Made by a program: the position numbers and the translations under genes. From assembly GCA_945861095.1 (NCBI GenBank), contig CAMATI010000021.1, positions 1 to 34,090 of the forward strand: a stretch of 34,090 nt of DNA, in the 5' to 3' direction. This document shows positions 7,607 through 15,609 of the stretch, one piece after another. This stretch comes from Asaia bogorensis (GTDB taxonomy: Bacteria > Pseudomonadota > Alphaproteobacteria > Acetobacterales > Acetobacteraceae). The notes under the pieces are model-generated. The model was not told where the DNA came from. It saw nothing but the letters and a program-made list of their open reading frames with translations, and did no database searches. The first letter of the stretch is position 1, and each line of letters starts with the position of its first letter.

Positions 7607-8689
7607 ATGGAATCCCGACCGATGGGCCCGGTTCTGGGCATAGAATCGTCCTGCGATGAGACCGCCGCGGCCATCCTGGCGCCCGATGGCCGCATTCTGG
7701 CGGAGTCCGTGCTCAGCCAGGAAACCGAGCATGCCCCGTACGGTGGCGTGGTGCCGGAGATCGCGGCCCGGGCCCATCTGTCGTACCTACCGGAACAAAT
7801 CGGTCGAGTCATGGCGCTCGCGGGCCTGGGATTTGCCGATCTGGGCGGCGTCGCGGCCAGCACCGGCCCGGGCCTGATCGGCGGGTTGATCGTTGGCAGC
7901 CAGATGGCGAAGGGCATCGCGCTCGCCCGCAACCTGCCATTTGTCGCCGTCAACCATCTGGAAGCGCACGCGCTGACCGCCCGCCTGCCCGGCCTGGTGG
8001 AGGGCGGCGCCGCGTTCCCCTATCTGCTGCTGCTGATGTCCGGCGGACACTGCCAATGTATCGCGGTGGAGGGCGTCGGGCAGCACACGCGGCTAGGTGG
8101 AACCGTGGACGATGCGGTCGGCGAGGCCTTCGACAAGGTGGCAAAGCTGCTCGGGCTTGGATGGCCGGGCGGACCGGCCCTCGAACGTCTGGCGGCGGAC
8201 GGCGACGCTTCTCGGCATGATTTCCCTCGCCCGATGTTGGGACGGGCCGGCTGCGATTTCAGCTTCTCCGGGCTCAAAACAGCCGTCGCGCAGACCATCA
8301 CTCGGCTCGGAGCAGGCGCTTTGCCGCGACAGCAAGCGGCCGATCTCGCCGCGTCGTTTCAGCTTGCCGTGGCTGCAGTCATGGCCGACCGCGCGAAACA
8401 CGCGATGGCGATGATGCGGGCGCGTTCGCCGTCGGCGCGCCTTCTGGTCGTGGCAGGCGGTGTGGCCGCGAATGGCGCCGTGCGCGCGGCTTTGCGGGGC
8501 GTGGCGGAGATCGCCGGATTCCAGTTGGTCGCGCCGCCGATCCGTCTGTGCACCGATAATGCGGTGATGGTCGCCTGGACCGGGATTGAGCGGTTGCGGC
8601 TGGGGCTGACGAACGGTCTGGATTTCGCACCGTTGCCGCGTTGGCCACTGGACACGCTGCGACCGAGAGCGGTGGTTGGTGACGCCTGA
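7607..8689 (+). CDS. tsaD: tRNA threonylcarbamoyladenosine synthase subunit TsaD
   Basis: Transfers the threonylcarbamoyl group to A37 of ANN-decoding tRNAs, together with TsaB and TsaE in the cytoplasm. The 360-residue protein has the ASKHA ATPase layout of the family: GIESSCDET at 11-19, [12 protein letters not shown] at 46-57, TGPGLIGGL at 86-94, the metal-binding NHLEAH (H117, H121), LLLLMSGGH and, near the end, [12 protein letters not shown]. An alternative ATG at 7622 would remove five residues; neither has a strong ribosome-binding site. It is divergent from the NTF2-like gene and hemC, a common alphaproteobacterial arrangement. Confidence 0.97.
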   Translation: MESRPMGPVLGIESSCDETAAAILAPDGRILAESVLSQETEHAPYGGVVPEIAARAHLSYLPEQIGRVMALAGLGFADLGGVAASTGPGLIGGLIVGSQMAKGIALARNLPFVAVNHLEAHALTARLPGLVEGGAAFPYLLLLMSGGHCQCIAVEGVGQHTRLGGTVDDAVGEAFDKVAKLLGLGWPGGPALERLAADGDASRHDFPRPMLGRAGCDFSFSGLKTAVAQTITRLGAGALPRQQAADLAASFQLAVAAVMADRAKHAMAMMRARSPSARLLVVAGGVAANGAVRAALRGVAEIAGFQLVAPPIRLCTDNAVMVAWTGIERLRLGLTNGLDFAPLPRWPLDTLRPRAVVGDA

Positions 8690-8716
8690 AGGCGTCCGCC
8701 CCAGGCGCCCCTCACC

Positions 8717-8771
8717 GTCATTGTCGGACTTGATCCGGCTCCCCCGCCGGCGGGGGAGCCGGGTCAATGAC
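8717..8771. repeat. Palindromic element, copy 2, between convergent tsaD and tlyA
   Basis: Outer ends GTCATTG and CAATGAC enclose a perfect 24-base palindrome (8737-8760, half-site GGCTCCCCCGCC). The element sits between two convergent genes, so it could end transcription from both sides, although no T-run follows. Its ends match other intergenic elements in the window. Confidence 0.85.
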
Positions 8772-8812
8772 GAGGCGCGCGCGCTATCGGTCAATGGGTC
8801 GGACGGTCGGCA

Positions 8813-9601
8813 CTACGTCCCTGATGTCTTCGACGCAGCGAGCAGGAACTCCCGGTTGCCCTCCGGCCCGGTGATCGGGCTTTCGACAATGCCGAGCACG
8901 CGCCAGCCTGGCAGAGCGTCCCACCAGTGGCGCACCCGCTCACAGACCGCCTGGTGCACCGCCGGATCGCGCACGACGCCTTTGCTGCCGACCAGGTCCG
9001 CCCCGGCCTCGAATTGCGGCTTGATCAGCGCGATGGCCCAGGCACCGGCGTCGCACAGGCTCAGCGGATTGGGCAGCAAGGTCGCCAGGCCGATGAAACT
9101 GGCATCGCAGACCATGGCCGCGATCGGATCGGCGATCGCCTCCCGCGTCAAATGGCGCGCATTGGTCCGTTCGTGCACCACGACCCGGGCATCCGTCCGC
9201 AGTTTCCATGCGAGTTGTCCGTGCCCGACGTCGACCGCATGCACCCTGGTTGCGCCGTGCGTCAACAACACGTCGGTGAAGCCGCCGGTGGAGGCCCCGA
9301 CATCCAGGCAGACCCGGCCTTGCGGCGACAACCCGAAATGGCTCAGCGCATGGTCCAGCTTCAGGCCACCGCGTGATACCCAGGGATGGTCCTGGCCCCT
9401 GACCTCCAACGGTGCGCCAGCCGCCAGCACGTCGCCTGGCTTGTTGACGCGCTTTTCCCCGCTGAACACCTTGCCGGCGAGGATCAGCGCCTGCGCCCGG
9501 GTGCGGCTTTCGGCGAGTCCCCGGTCCACCAACGCCAGATCGGCGCGCTGCTTGCCCGCCGGTGGACGAGTTTCGCGGGGGAGTGCGGTGGCTTTGTCCA
9601 T
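8813..9601 (-). CDS. tlyA: TlyA family rRNA 2'-O-methyltransferase
   Basis: A 262-residue protein with an N-terminal S4 RNA-binding domain (about residues 19-75: RADLALVDRGLAESRTRAQ) and an FtsJ/RrmJ-type methyltransferase domain. The SAM-binding LDVGASTGGFTD lies at 99-110, and the acidic VCDASFI and LIKPQFE segments carry the expected D and K of the K-D-K tetrad. Characterised TlyA proteins methylate ribose positions in 16S and/or 23S rRNA; older annotation as haemolysin reflects indirect evidence. In many relatives this gene follows dxs, but here it directly follows xseB with a 44-base gap. Confidence 0.93.
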   Translation of the reverse strand: MDKATALPRETRPPAGKQRADLALVDRGLAESRTRAQALILAGKVFSGEKRVNKPGDVLAAGAPLEVRGQDHPWVSRGGLKLDHALSHFGLSPQGRVCLDVGASTGGFTDVLLTHGATRVHAVDVGHGQLAWKLRTDARVVVHERTNARHLTREAIADPIAAMVCDASFIGLATLLPNPLSLCDAGAWAIALIKPQFEAGADLVGSKGVVRDPAVHQAVCERVRHWWDALPGWRVLGIVESPITGPEGNREFLLAASKTSGT

Positions 9602-9645
9602 GCCGACGGGCCGATCAGTCCGCGAACCGGTCGGCCGGAACGCGC

Positions 9646-9900
9646 CTATTCCAGCGGCCGTGTGCCAAGCGAGCCGTCGGCATTGCGCACGATGGCGGCG
9701 ACCCGGGCCTCGGCCTCGGCCAGCTTGGTCTCGCAGTGCTTGCGGAGCGCGGCGCCGCGTTCATAGGCGGTGATGGCGTCCTCCAGCTTCTGCTGGCCGC
9801 CTTCCAGGCCGCGCACGATCTGTTCCAATTCGGCCAGCGCGTCCTCGAAGGACAGTTTGCTGACATCGCTCTTCTTTTCTTGGGTCTTGGTGTCGGACAT
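9646..9900 (-). CDS. xseB: Exodeoxyribonuclease VII small subunit
   Basis: An 84-residue protein of normal length for XseB. The core SFEDALAELEQIVRGLEGG is the family signature, and the rest is predicted as two helices with AYERGAALRKHCE. Several copies bind the large subunit XseA to form the processive single-strand nuclease; xseA is not in this window. The gene begins 16 bases after the histone-deacetylase-like gene and is probably co-transcribed with it. Confidence 0.95.
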   Translation of the reverse strand: MSDTKTQEKKSDVSKLSFEDALAELEQIVRGLEGGQQKLEDAITAYERGAALRKHCETKLAEAEARVAAIVRNADGSLGTRPLE

Positions 9901-9916
9901 CCGGTCCGGGCTCCGT

Positions 9917-10849
9917 TCAGGCTCGCATCAGGGCACGCACATGCACCGCGGCGGAAGCGGCGAGCGCGTCCAGGTCGTAGCCGCCTTCCAGCACGGACAC
10001 CACCCGCCCCCCGCAATGGCGCTCCGCGATCGCGAGCAGTTCGTCGGTAATCCAGGCATAATCCTCGGTTTCCAGGCGCAACTGCGCCAGCGGATCGGCC
10101 TTGTGAGCGTCGAAGCCGGCGGAGATGATCAACAGTCCCGGTGCGAATCGGTCGAGTTCCGGGAGAATCTGCTCCGACCAGGCCGCGCGAAACGCGGCGC
10201 TGCCATCCCTGGGGCGCAGGGGGGCGTTGATGACATTGTTGGCCACCCCGCGCTCCCACACGTCACCGGTGCCGGGATAGCAGGGGCTCTGGTGAGACGA
10301 CGCGTAGAACAGGTCCGGGTCGGCGGCGAACATCGCTTGCGTGCCGTTGCCGTGGTGTACGTCGAAATCGACCACGGCGACCCGCTGCACGCCCCATTGG
10401 GCACGGGCATGCAGGGCCGCCACCGCCACATTGTTGAACAGGCAGAACCCCATCGCTCGGCCTGGCTCCGCGTGATGCCCGGGCGGGCGGACCGCGACGA
10501 AGGCGGCGCGGGCACTGCCTTCCATGACCGCGTCCACGCCGCGCACCGCGCCACCGGCCGCGCGCAGGGCGGCTTCGGCGCTGCCCTCGCTCATGATGGT
10601 ATCACCGTCCAGGGCGACGGTTTCGCCCGGTTCCGGCCGGACCGCGATTAAGGCTTCGACGAAGGGTCGCGGATGCACGCGGGACAGTTGTTCGACCGTT
10701 GCCCGGGGCGCTTCCTCCCGCCAGAGCGGGGCGAACACCTCGGCCTCCAAGGCGTCGATGACCGCGCGCAGGCGTTCGGACGATTCGGGGTGATAAGGGC
10801 CGGGATCGTGATCCAGGCAGGCCCTGTGGGTGATGAGGGTGGTCGTCAT
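9917..10849 (-). CDS. Histone deacetylase family protein (acetylpolyamine/acetyl-lysine hydrolase type)
   Basis: A 310-residue class II HDAC-like hydrolase. Active-site residues are visible: H125/H126 in RPPGHHAEPG, the zinc ligands D163 and H165 in VDFDVHHGNGT, D247 in SAGFDAHKADP, and the transition-state tyrosine Y291 in LEGGYDL. Bacterial relatives deacetylate small amines such as acetylpolyamines or acetylated proteins; which applies here is not evident. The ATG overlaps the stop of the upstream tusA-like gene (ATGA), and xseB follows. The HDAC-xseB neighbourhood is common in Rhodospirillales. Confidence 0.93.
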   Translation of the reverse strand: MTTTLITHRACLDHDPGPYHPESSERLRAVIDALEAEVFAPLWREEAPRATVEQLSRVHPRPFVEALIAVRPEPGETVALDGDTIMSEGSAEAALRAAGGAVRGVDAVMEGSARAAFVAVRPPGHHAEPGRAMGFCLFNNVAVAALHARAQWGVQRVAVVDFDVHHGNGTQAMFAADPDLFYASSHQSPCYPGTGDVWERGVANNVINAPLRPRDGSAAFRAAWSEQILPELDRFAPGLLIISAGFDAHKADPLAQLRLETEDYAWITDELLAIAERHCGGRVVSVLEGGYDLDALAASAAVHVRALMRA

Positions 10850-11118
10850 GGCGAATCTCCCGCGCCGGCGGTGTCTTTGGCAGCCGGCTGGTCCGCGCGC
10901 CGGCGGATGACGAAGCTCAACACCCCGTTTTCTTCGCTGAAGGCGATCAGATCATGGCCGGTTTCCCGGCAGAATGCCTGAAAATCCGCGACCGCCGCTC
11001 GGTCCGTCGCCAGCACACGCAGCCGGTCCCCCGCCGCCATCGATCGCAGCGATCGGTTGGCCCGCAGCACCGGCAGGGGGCAGTTCATGCCCTTCACGTC
11101 CAGAAGTGTCTCGCTCAT
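10846..11118 (-). CDS. TusA/SirA-like sulfur carrier protein
   Basis: A 90-residue protein with the TusA fold signature: C13 in GMNCPLPVLR is the persulfide-carrying cysteine of the CPxP motif. TusA proteins relay sulfur for tRNA thiolation or molybdenum cofactor synthesis; small paralogues are common and the partner here is unknown. The ATG at 11118 has AGGA eight bases upstream; an ATG nine bases earlier is possible. The reading frame remains open far upstream, to 12045, but that part is antisense to mak. It overlaps the next gene by ATGA. Confidence 0.9.
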   Translation of the reverse strand: MSETLLDVKGMNCPLPVLRANRSLRSMAAGDRLRVLATDRAAVADFQAFCRETGHDLIAFSEENGVLSFVIRRRADQPAAKDTAGAGDSP

Positions 11119-11196
11119 GCCCTTCATCCTGCGGTGGTGCGCCCACTTGAGCAAGCGGTGTTGAGCAAGCGGGCGGGTGGTTGCATGCTTGCGGCC

Positions 11197-12096
11197 ATGA
11201 GCCAATACCGCATCGGCATCGACCTGGGTGGGACAAAGATCGAAATCGTGGCGCTTGCCCCGGACGGGACCGAGGCACTGCGCCACCGCATCGCAACCCC
11301 CGCCGGTTACGCACCCACCGTGGCAGCCATCGTGGACCTGGTCGCGGAGGCCGAAGCGCGTCTCGGCGTCCGTGCGAGCGTTGGCATCGGCATTCCCGGT
11401 GCCATCAGTCCGGCGACGGGGTTGGTCAAGAACGCCAACTCCCTGTCCTTGAACAACCATCCGCTGGACCGCGACCTGAGCGATGCCATCGGCCGCACCG
11501 TGCGGATCGAAAACGACGCCAATTGTTTCGTGCTCAGCGAGGCGACCGATGGTGCGGCGGCCGGCTATGGGGTGGTGTTCGGCGTGATTCTCGGCACCGG
11601 CTGTGGTGGTGGAGTGGTCATGCACGGATCGGTCCATCGCGGGCCGCATGGGATCGCCGGCGAATGGGGGCACAACCCGCTGCCCTGGCCTAATCCGGAC
11701 GAATTCCCGGGCAATTCCTGCTGGTGCGGCCGGCAGGGGTGCCTGGAAACCTATGTTGCCGGCCCGGCCCTGGCGCGCGATTGCGACGGCCCCGATGCGC
11801 GGGATGCGTCCAGCCTGCCGCGGCGAGCCGCCGCTGGGGACGAACGTGCCCGCTCGGCTTTGCTGCGCCATGCCGACCGGCTGGCGCGCGGGTTGGCTCA
11901 GGTGATCAACCTGCTCGATCCGGACGCCATCGTGCTGGGAGGGGGACTGTCGAACATGACGCATCTCTACACCGATCTGCCCCGGTTGCTGCCGCGTCAC
12001 GTATTCAGCGACGTGATCGCGACGCCTATCCTGAAAAACCAGCATGGCGATTCGTCAGGCGTGCGGGGTGCGGCCTGGCTCTGGCCGTTGGTATAG
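11197..12096 (+). CDS. mak: ROK family fructokinase
   Basis: A 299-residue sugar kinase very similar throughout to E. coli Mak (fructokinase). It shows the ATP-binding GIDLGGTKIEIVAL at the N-terminus, GIGIPGAISP, the catalytic aspartate in ENDANCF, the ROK GILGTGCGG-like segment, GEWGHNPLPW, the structural zinc motif CWCGRQGCLE and the C-terminal HGDSSGVRGAAWLW. It phosphorylates fructose, and perhaps other hexoses, at C6. An in-frame ATG four codons upstream is an alternative start. It is divergent from the tusA-like gene with 78 bases between them, and its stop lies 25 bases from the end of the convergent CNNM-like gene. Confidence 0.95.
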   Translation: MSQYRIGIDLGGTKIEIVALAPDGTEALRHRIATPAGYAPTVAAIVDLVAEAEARLGVRASVGIGIPGAISPATGLVKNANSLSLNNHPLDRDLSDAIGRTVRIENDANCFVLSEATDGAAAGYGVVFGVILGTGCGGGVVMHGSVHRGPHGIAGEWGHNPLPWPNPDEFPGNSCWCGRQGCLETYVAGPALARDCDGPDARDASSLPRRAAAGDERARSALLRHADRLARGLAQVINLLDPDAIVLGGGLSNMTHLYTDLPRLLPRHVFSDVIATPILKNQHGDSSGVRGAAWLWPLV

Positions 12097-12121
12097 GGCC
12101 GATCTTCCGGGCGATGGAGGC

Positions 12122-13423
12122 TCAGGTTTCGGTGGCGGGTTCCAGGCTGGCGCGAATGCGTTCCACCCGGCGGCCGTCCATCTCCAGCACCTCGAACCGC
12201 CACCCGGCGAACACGATTCGATCGCCGGGACTGGGCAGGCGCCGCAGCAGTGCCAGGATCAGGCCGCCCAGGGTGTGGTAGCTTCCCTCGGCCGGCAGGT
12301 CGGGCAGGTTGAGGCGGGCTTTGACTTCATCGACTGGCATCATGCCATCCATTACCAGGGTCGCCTCGCCGTCCAAGCCGGGTTCGGCCTGCTGTGACGC
12401 CGCATCGCTGGGGTCGCCGACAATGGCTTCCAGCACGTCGGCGGCGGTGACCACGCCCTCGAAGCTGCCATATTCGTCCATCACCAGGGCAAGGCCGAGT
12501 TCGTCGGATTTGAGGCGTTCAAGCGCGTCCAGGGCGGTGACGGTGTCGGGAATCACCGTTGGCTGACGCAGGACGGCGCCAACCGACAGATCCTGGCCGC
12601 TGAGGATGCGGTCCAGCAGGTCCTTCGCCTGCACGACGCCGACAACGTTGTCGATCGACCGATCGCACACGACGAAGCGCGAATGCGGGGCTGATTTCAG
12701 TGCGGCGGCAATCTCCTCGGGCGGGCTGGACCGATCGATCCAGGCAAGTTCCGTGCGTGGCGTCATGATCGCGCGGACCGGCTTGTCCGCCAGACGCAGG
12801 AGGCGTTCGATCATGTCCCGTTCTTCGTGTTCGAGCACGCCGGTCTGTGCCCCCTCGGCCAGCAGCGCCTTAAGGTCTTCTTCGGTGACGCTGTCCTGCG
12901 AAGCCCGCGGCAGGCCAAACAGGCGCATCACGCACCCGGTCGATTTGCCGAGCAGCCAAACGGCGGGCGCGCCGATGCGGGCGAACCAGGCGATCGGGCG
13001 GGCCACCCGCACCGACACCTGCTCCGGCTGGCGTAGCGCGAGTTGCTTGGGCACGAGTTCACCCAGGACCAGAGTCAGGTAGGTCGTGATGACAATGACG
13101 AATGCCAGGGCGAGGGGTTCGGCCACGGTGCTCGCGACACCCCAGGTATCAACCATCCAATATTGCATTTGGGTCGCGATGCGCGCCCCGCCGAACACGC
13201 CCGCGAAGACGCTGACCAGGGTGATGCCGACCTGCACCGTGGGCAGAAAGCGCTGTGGCTCTTCCGCCAGGGCCAGGGCGGCGGTGGCGCCAGCGATCCC
13301 TTTGCGTTCCAGTATCGCCAGCCTGGCCCGCTTGACTGAAACCAGGGCCATCTCGCTCATGGAGAATAGCCCGTTCAGCAGGATCAGGAGCAGGATAACG
13401 ATGGCTTCCAGACCGATTCCCAT
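12122..13423 (-). CDS. CNNM/CorC-type transporter-associated membrane protein (DUF21-CBS)
   Basis: A 433-residue 'hemolysin family' protein. A DUF21/CNNM transmembrane domain (about 1-195, with LEAIVILLLILLNGLFSMSE at the start and TYLTLVLGELVPKQLAL inside) is followed by a CBS pair (about 205-325; IMTPRTELAWID, LVMDEYGSFEGVVT) and a CorC/HlyC domain (about 345-425; YHTLGGLILALLRRLP). Relatives are linked to Mg2+ export or ion homeostasis at the inner membrane; the haemolysin label is historical. The ATG at 13423 gives the expected short cytoplasmic start; an ATG at 13438 is also possible. Confidence 0.93.
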   Translation of the reverse strand: MGIGLEAIVILLLILLNGLFSMSEMALVSVKRARLAILERKGIAGATAALALAEEPQRFLPTVQVGITLVSVFAGVFGGARIATQMQYWMVDTWGVASTVAEPLALAFVIVITTYLTLVLGELVPKQLALRQPEQVSVRVARPIAWFARIGAPAVWLLGKSTGCVMRLFGLPRASQDSVTEEDLKALLAEGAQTGVLEHEERDMIERLLRLADKPVRAIMTPRTELAWIDRSSPPEEIAAALKSAPHSRFVVCDRSIDNVVGVVQAKDLLDRILSGQDLSVGAVLRQPTVIPDTVTALDALERLKSDELGLALVMDEYGSFEGVVTAADVLEAIVGDPSDAASQQAEPGLDGEATLVMDGMMPVDEVKARLNLPDLPAEGSYHTLGGLILALLRRLPSPGDRIVFAGWRFEVLEMDGRRVERIRASLEPATET

Positions 13424-13522
13424 GGGTTCTCTATGCATCCGCTTGTCTGTGGTCGAGGATACTCCTAGCACGGTTCCGTGCCGCACGGGATGGGATGCTC
13501 GCCGCGGGAACGGGAGGGGACG

Positions 13523-14002
13523 ATGCCGCCAGTCGCCATTTTCATCACATTGTTGGGGTTGGTGCCGTTCGTTGCGTGCGGTCTGGCGGCGGTTGGGTCG
13601 AACCCAGAGCCGGCGGACCGCATGCTTGTGGCGCTGATCGACTATGCCGCGTTGGTCCTGGCGTTTTCAGGCGGCATTTTCTGGGCGCTGTCGCTTCTGC
13701 CATCGCCGCCCGTCACGCCATCGCCTTTGAGGGGGCATCGCGTGCGACTGGCGTTCGGCACCGTGCCCTTGCTGGTTGCGTGGGCGGCGCTGCTGTTGCA
13801 GGCATGGGTGGCATCCTGGGCCGCGCTGGCCGTGCTGATCGCGGGCTATGTCATCACGGTGGTGGCGGAACGCCAGACCGGTCAGCACAGCGCGTTGCCC
13901 CCGCGTTATGAGTGGTTGCGTTGGGGATTCACGATTGTCGCGGTGGCTATGATGACGACTGTACTGGTGCTGCGATTGTTTGGGAAGACATTAGTATTCT
14001 GA
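13523..14002 (+). CDS. DUF3429-like integral membrane protein
   Basis: A 159-residue inner-membrane protein with about five hydrophobic segments (near residues 5-22, 35-58, 75-93, 97-115 and 135-153). The DYAALVLAFSGGIFWAL segment is characteristic of the DUF3429 family, whose function is unknown. The ATG at 13523 follows a strong Shine-Dalgarno (GGGAGGGG). It is divergent from the CNNM-like gene with 99 bases between, so both could be controlled from one intergenic region. Confidence 0.82.
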   Translation: MPPVAIFITLLGLVPFVACGLAAVGSNPEPADRMLVALIDYAALVLAFSGGIFWALSLLPSPPVTPSPLRGHRVRLAFGTVPLLVAWAALLLQAWVASWAALAVLIAGYVITVVAERQTGQHSALPPRYEWLRWGFTIVAVAMMTTVLVLRLFGKTLVF

Positions 14003-14126
14003 TGCGTTGCGATTCGCGTTAATCCGCACCAATGCTCATGCAGTTGTATTCAAAGCGCATTTTGTTTTTGAACTCGCATTCATTGTTTGTTAACCATTGC
14101 CCAAGGCGAATGCGGAGGAATGGTTT
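14003..14126 (+). promoter_or_regulatory. Low-GC leader before the coiled-coil gene
   Basis: The stretch from about 14035 to 14095 is much more AT-rich than its surroundings (runs such as TTTTGTTTTTG and GTTTGTTAACC), as expected for a promoter region. GGAGG at about 14114-14118 is a strong ribosome-binding site for the ATG at 14127. I cannot assign -35 and -10 boxes with confidence. Confidence 0.45.
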
Positions 14127-14441
14127 ATGTCGAGTTCGGTCGGTGCGGAAATCATCCCATTCCCGGTGCGTCAGCCGATGGGTCTGGCCGGAGCCGATCC
14201 GCAGGAGCGTTTGCGCAAGGCGTTGGTCGCGTTGGATACGGCGATGAAGGAACAGAAGGCGGCCATGGCGGGGTGGCGCGATTCGCTGGATCAGCTCAAG
14301 AAATCCACCCAGGGACTGGGTCTGAGCATGCAACGTTATCGTGGCAGCCTGGACAGGTTGGGCGCGGACGTGGCCGACCTTCATAAGCAGGCAACCCAGT
14401 TGGAGAGTTGGGCGGATGATACGCTGGACAAGCGGGTCTGA
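14127..14441 (+). CDS. Small coiled-coil protein of unknown function
   Basis: I do not recognise this 104-residue protein. It opens with EIIPFPVRQP, a type of short IPFP-containing N-terminus seen in several small alphaproteobacterial proteins. From about residue 25 to the end it is helical and charged with heptad-like spacing (RLRKALVALDTAMKEQ, DSLDQLKKSTQGLG, RLGADVADLHKQATQLE), so a coiled coil is likely. It has no signal peptide, membrane segment or cysteine. A strong GGAGG site and an AT-rich leader argue that it is a real expressed gene, and the codon use matches its neighbours. A hairpin (14456-14480) follows the stop. Confidence 0.75.
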   Translation: MSSSVGAEIIPFPVRQPMGLAGADPQERLRKALVALDTAMKEQKAAMAGWRDSLDQLKKSTQGLGLSMQRYRGSLDRLGADVADLHKQATQLESWADDTLDKRV

Positions 14442-14455
14442 GCATCGGGCGATGT

Positions 14456-14480
14456 GGGCGCCAACGGCGTAGGGGCGCCC
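14456..14480 (+). terminator. Possible hairpin terminator
   Basis: Perfect seven-base stem GGGCGCC/GGCGCCC with an 11-base loop, 14 bases after the stop of the coiled-coil gene. No T-run follows, so it may be only a stabilising 3' hairpin. Confidence 0.35.
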
Positions 14481-14619
14481 GCTCGTCCTGGTACGGCGGC
14501 AACAAGGCGCGCGCCGTCCGGTCGGAGACTGTTTCGCCTGGTGTGGAGATGCACGCTGACGGAACACGTCTGATGCCGACCGACGTAACCGTTGACTCAT
14601 AGGCGTAGGCGCACCCTCA

Positions 14620-14699
14620 CCGTCATTGCCGGACCTGATCCTGCAGCCCGCCCCTGCCGTTGAAGCGTGGGTCGCCGTGCCGGTCCGGGCAATGACCGT
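14620..14699. repeat. Intergenic palindromic element, copy 3
   Basis: Left end reads CCGTCATTGCCGGACCTGAT and the right end, on the opposite strand, CGGTCATTGCCCGGACCGG. The arms are imperfectly complementary around a roughly 40-base centre. The ends match the other palindromic elements. Confidence 0.75.
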
Positions 14700-14898
14700 G
14701 GGGCCGCGCATCGGTCAATCGTTACGTCGGTTGCTATTGGTCGGCCAATAGCGGGCTCCCGCGGTCGATGAAATGCGCAGAGTCGCGGGGGATCACATCA
14801 TGGTCCCGCACGATCATGCTGCCCCATTGCGTGCGTCTCCGATCCGGCGTAACAATGTCCGCCGCGGTCTTGCAAGTCGAGACCTGCAAGGGGGAACG

Positions 14899-15609
14899 AT
14901 GTGCCAAATATGCGATCGAACGGTCGGATCCGCGTTGTCCCGACGGGGCTTGTTCGCCGGGTTGGCCGCCGGCATGGCCGTCAGTGCGGTACCGGCCCGC
15001 GCGGCTAATCCGGCCAAACCAGTCCTGACGCCAGATGTGGCATTGGAGCGACTGATGGCCGGGCATGCCAAGTATCTCCAAGGTCAGGCGTCGGTCGGTA
15101 ACTACGGGGCCGGCCGAGCGGGAAGGGCGGGTGGCCAGACGCCAATCGCGGCGGTCTTGTCGTGTGCCGATTCGCGCGTTTTGCCGGAGTTGATCTTCAA
15201 TCAGGGGCCGGGCGACCTGTTCGTGGTGCGCGTGGCGGGCAATGTCGAGAACGCTGATGGGCTGGCCAGTTTCGAGTACGGGACAGAGATCCTGGGTATT
15301 CCTCTGATCATGGTCATGGGCCACTCCAATTGCGGTGCGGTTGCCGCCGCGATCAAGGTGAAACGGGAAAACACCGTTCTGCCGGGTCACTTGCCTGGTC
15401 TGATCGACTTGATTCTGCCCGCGGTCCGGAAGGCCGAGGCGATGAAGCCGGCCAATCTGCTGGTCGCGGCGACCATCGAGAATGTGCGCGCGACCGTCGC
15501 CACCATTGCGGCATCCGAACCGTTGATTTCCCCCGCGATCAAGGCGGGCAAGGTCAAGGTCGTCGGATCCGTCTATGACGTGGCGACGGGGAAAGTGACG
15601 CTAGTTTAG
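14899..15609 (+). CDS. Tat-exported beta-carbonic anhydrase
   Basis: A 236-residue beta-class carbonic anhydrase that interconverts CO2 and bicarbonate. Zinc ligands and the active-site pair are visible: C89, D91 and R93 in SCADSRVLPE, and H142 and C145 in GHSNCGAV. Residues 13-37 form a twin-arginine signal (LSRRGLFAGLAAGMAV ending PARAAN), so the enzyme is probably periplasmic. Before the signal lies MCQIC, a CxxC at the very N-terminus that would be removed on export. The ATG at 14899 follows GGGGGA. The last nine bases overlap the end of the convergent M81 gene. Confidence 0.94.
   Translation: MCQICDRTVGSALSRRGLFAGLAAGMAVSAVPARAANPAKPVLTPDVALERLMAGHAKYLQGQASVGNYGAGRAGRAGGQTPIAAVLSCADSRVLPELIFNQGPGDLFVVRVAGNVENADGLASFEYGTEILGIPLIMVMGHSNCGAVAAAIKVKRENTVLPGHLPGLIDLILPAVRKAEAMKPANLLVAATIENVRATVATIAASEPLISPAIKAGKVKVVGSVYDVATGKVTLV

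Larger units (their letters stand above)
14442..14898. other. Intergenic region before the carbonic anhydrase gene
   Basis: No convincing gene. The region contains a possible terminator hairpin (14456-14480), palindromic element copy 3 (14620-14699), and the Shine-Dalgarno GGGGGA at 14890-14895 for the carbonic anhydrase gene. The carbonic anhydrase frame is open back to 14773, but the upstream residues resemble no family sequence. Confidence 0.6.

Noticed and set aside
11119..12045. Long open frame upstream of the tusA-like gene.
   Set aside because: It is antisense to mak, which is unmistakable; the tusA-like domain starts at 11118 with its own ribosome-binding site.
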